A stretch of 64,000 nt of DNA from assembly GCF_021134715.1 (NCBI RefSeq), contig NC_060024.1:8370001-8434000 (forward strand), given 5' to 3'. The translations under genes and the position numbers were made by a program. Of the stretch, positions 62,048 to 64,000 are shown piece after piece. Within the stretch, counting starts at the first letter, position 1; every line of letters begins with the position of its first letter. The notes below the pieces were generated by a model, which made no database searches, was not told the DNA's origin, and saw nothing but the letters and a program-made list of their open reading frames with translations. Source of the stretch: Daphnia pulex. Its lineage: Eukaryota; Arthropoda; Branchiopoda; Diplostraca; Daphniidae.

Positions 62048-64000
62048 TCAGTTGTATGCCTCAAAATCACGCTCTTCTTTAGTATTAGTTGACCGGTAAT
62101 CTTCATCAGATTTTGTTAAAGTTTTGCTGACTGCAGAGTTCGGATATTGTTTGTTTTCATATTTATCCTCGTCGTTTTGTTGTTCGCCAGAGGAGATCAC
62201 AAAAAGTTTCTCGTTTAAATCGTAGAGACCTGTTGCTTTGGAGCAATCGAATTCATACCACCAAACACAGACGAAATGTTCCTGACTAAAAATAGTTCCG
62301 TTTGGACAGAGGAAGCTCCATTGACGATCCCCTAAACAAATATGGAAAACTTGACAACGGGCAGATACATCGGCATAATAGCCTGGCAGACGTTGCTCTG
62401 AACAATTAAATTGATTGTTTGGAAGTTCAGAAAAGATGGGATAATCGGTTCCAGGCTCTCCCGGAATCGCAGAGTAATCTCCCTCACTTTCAGATCCATC
62501 GTGGTCGCCAGTTTTATAGTTCTCTGCGATAGCTGCAAAAGATTTGGATGAGTCAGCTTTTTCGTTTAGTTTAGAGTTGTAAGTGGAAAGATAATCAGCA
62601 GGTGATTCAATGGGTTGGGTTTTATAATTTGACTTATTTCCCGTGCTGATTGTTGGATAATTTGTGGAACTTGAGCTTTTTTCAATAGACGAATACTCAG
62701 TCAAAACTGGGTTGGCTGAAGACGGCCTAACATCAACTGATAGATACTGGTCTGTACTGGTACCAGATTGATAACTAGGGGAATTTCCTTGCTTCTGATA
62801 GGAATTCTCATGTTCCACTGGGTCGGAAATGACATAAACTCGATCGTTTGACTTATCCACAGAACTTGGACCAGTATTGGCATAACTAACATAAGGTGTT
62901 TCACCAGGAACAAGCACTGAAGTTGGTTTCGTGTTGTAAGCCTTAGCAGGATATTGATTACTGTTGCTTTGTCCTTGAGTAGTTGAAATTGGACTCTGCT
63001 CATAAGAAGTAGGGCTGGTGTATCCCCTTTGTGTTAAATGTGTAGATGTCGCCAATGAGGAATGGGTGGTGGATTCCTCATACCTAGATGTAGTACTGTA
63101 ATAGGATGATGTTCTCTCTTGGGGAGGAATTTTATATGTTTTAGTTGTGGTTTTAGTTGTAGACTCAGTTGAGTATTTCAACGGCGCCGTGGCCTTAGTC
63201 AAAAGAACTGATGGTGACTCGGTTTGAGGATAAGACTTTAATTCTTGTGTGGAATATGGCGATTTGGTCACTGGAGAAATAGACGCAGACTTTGGTTGGT
63301 AAGGTTTTGAAGTAGGAACGTAATTTGGAACATTTTGTTTTTTAGTATCTTCGGTATGTGGTAATAGAGACTCGATTTCTCTGTAGAATCCTGGGGCAGA
63401 ATAACCTGGATTTTTGCTTTCACTGGTGTTAGATTCTTTATTCTTTTTGTAAGGTTCACTTGAGGGTTTTTCTTCCGAGCTAAAAGAAGGAAGACTCGGG
63501 GAATTAAATTTCTTCTTATTTTCAGTGTCCGGAGAAGAATCAACTTCCTTGTGGGAGAGGGAGGCAGAAGGAACTGAAACCTTTGGTTCACTTTCGTCCA
63601 CATGCGACACTTGTGATAGCTTTTTGTCATAAGATTCTTTTGAAGGTTTTTGTTCCTGTGTGCCATGAGAACTACTTGAAACGTAAGATGGGGCATCAAG
63701 TTTCTTCTTTTCTTCGTAATCTGACAGAGACTCGGCTTTCTTGTAGGACTGAGGAATAGGATAAACTGTTGTTTTCGATTTTTCTTTCTCTACATTTAAA
63801 ACATCATGTGGTTTACTCGTTGAAGGTTTATCACTCACGGTTTTGTATTGTGGTGTGGAATAAAGAGATTTGGGGATATCTTCTTTCTTCTTGTTTTCGG
63901 TAGCGGGCGAAGATTTCACATATTTCGATGATGGGGTTTCAGAATAACCTGAATACTTTAACTTGATTTTGTCCACATTATATTCTTTCTTTTCAGTATA
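62048..64000 (-). CDS. Secreted chitin-binding (CBM14, CPAP1-like) protein, copy C, partial
   Basis: Exon 3 is open from the stop at 62048 to the window edge. About 650 codons of the last exon are visible, and the start and exons 1-2 lie beyond 64000. The C-terminal six-Cys peritrophin-A domain is intact and identical in sequence to copies A and B. It shares SKNPGYSAP and SKLNEKA with copy B but TSYEQSP with copy A, and has private changes (VSDKPST, QGQSNSN). The LTR element lies 0.86 kb downstream of its stop. Confidence 0.85.
   Translation of the reverse strand, partial: YTEKKEYNVDKIKLKYSGYSETPSSKYVKSSPATENKKKEDIPKSLYSTPQYKTVSDKPSTSKPHDVLNVEKEKSKTTVYPIPQSYKKAESLSDYEEKKKLDAPSYVSSSSHGTQEQKPSKESYDKKLSQVSHVDESEPKVSVPSASLSHKEVDSSPDTENKKKFNSPSLPSFSSEEKPSSEPYKKNKESNTSESKNPGYSAPGFYREIESLLPHTEDTKKQNVPNYVPTSKPYQPKSASISPVTKSPYSTQELKSYPQTESPSVLLTKATAPLKYSTESTTKTTTKTYKIPPQERTSSYYSTTSRYEESTTHSSLATSTHLTQRGYTSPTSYEQSPISTTQGQSNSNQYPAKAYNTKPTSVLVPGETPYVSYANTGPSSVDKSNDRVYVISDPVEHENSYQKQGNSPSYQSGTSTDQYLSVDVRPSSANPVLTEYSSIEKSSSSTNYPTISTGNKSNYKTQPIESPADYLSTYNSKLNEKADSSKSFAAIAENYKTGDHDGSESEGDYSAIPGEPGTDYPIFSELPNNQFNCSEQRLPGYYADVSARCQVFHICLGDRQWSFLCPNGTIFSQEHFVCVWWYEFDCSKATGLYDLNEKLFVISSGEQQNDEDKYENKQYPNSAVSKTLTKSDEDYRSTNTKEERDFEAYN

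Noticed and set aside
1..64000. CRISPR arrays, operons or bacterial-type features
   Set aside because: Spliced genes and eukaryotic transposons throughout; no regularly spaced short repeats were seen.

Overview
This is eukaryotic nuclear DNA and almost certainly arthropod. Genes are split by short GT-AG introns of about 60-90 bp, the DNA is AT-rich, and the identifiable proteins are arthropod types: a filzig-like secreted serine protease, protein O-fucosyltransferase 2, and a cuticle-type chitin-binding protein. The compact introns and dense mix of DNA transposons fit a small crustacean such as a Daphnia species, but the organism is an inference.

Layout. 0.7-3.7 kb: an intact filzig-like protease on the minus strand (8 coding exons, 764 aa). 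3.7-9.4 kb: a long stretch with no gene I can support. 9.4-11.3 kb: an intact Pofut2 gene on the minus strand (7 exons, 430 aa, one GC-AG intron). 11.7-33.3 kb: a graveyard of mobile elements and gene fragments. It holds a foldback repeat around a tRNA-like core, two MULE copies, hAT/BED and P-element/THAP relics, and broken pieces resembling TBC1D15, a choline-transporter-like protein, a CCCH finger, an ankyrin-like protein and possibly Rab3GAP2. 34.9-40.7 kb: two head-to-head multi-exon genes, a Tnp2-type transposase-like protein (minus) and a DUF4806-like protein (plus). Both are almost intact but carry single-base indels, mostly in homopolymers.

40.7-64 kb: a tandem array of a secreted, methionine-free, low-complexity protein with one C-terminal chitin-binding (peritrophin-A) domain. 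Two complete copies (948 and 945 aa) and one copy cut by the window edge lie in about 6.5 kb units. Each unit boundary is a 263-294 bp palindromic MITE lying in intron 1. An orphan signal-peptide exon marks the left end of the array. Unit A carries a 942 bp nested palindromic Tc1/mariner-type insertion. The third unit carries a 3.9 kb gag-only LTR retrotransposon with apparently identical LTRs. Both insertions have clean empty sites in sister units.

How the parts relate: the protease and Pofut2 are ordinary host genes and are not functionally linked to each other here. The most informative part is the right third, where MITEs inside an intron appear to have seeded expansion of a cuticle/matrix gene. 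The Tnp2/DUF4806 pair next to it could be a two-gene transposon.
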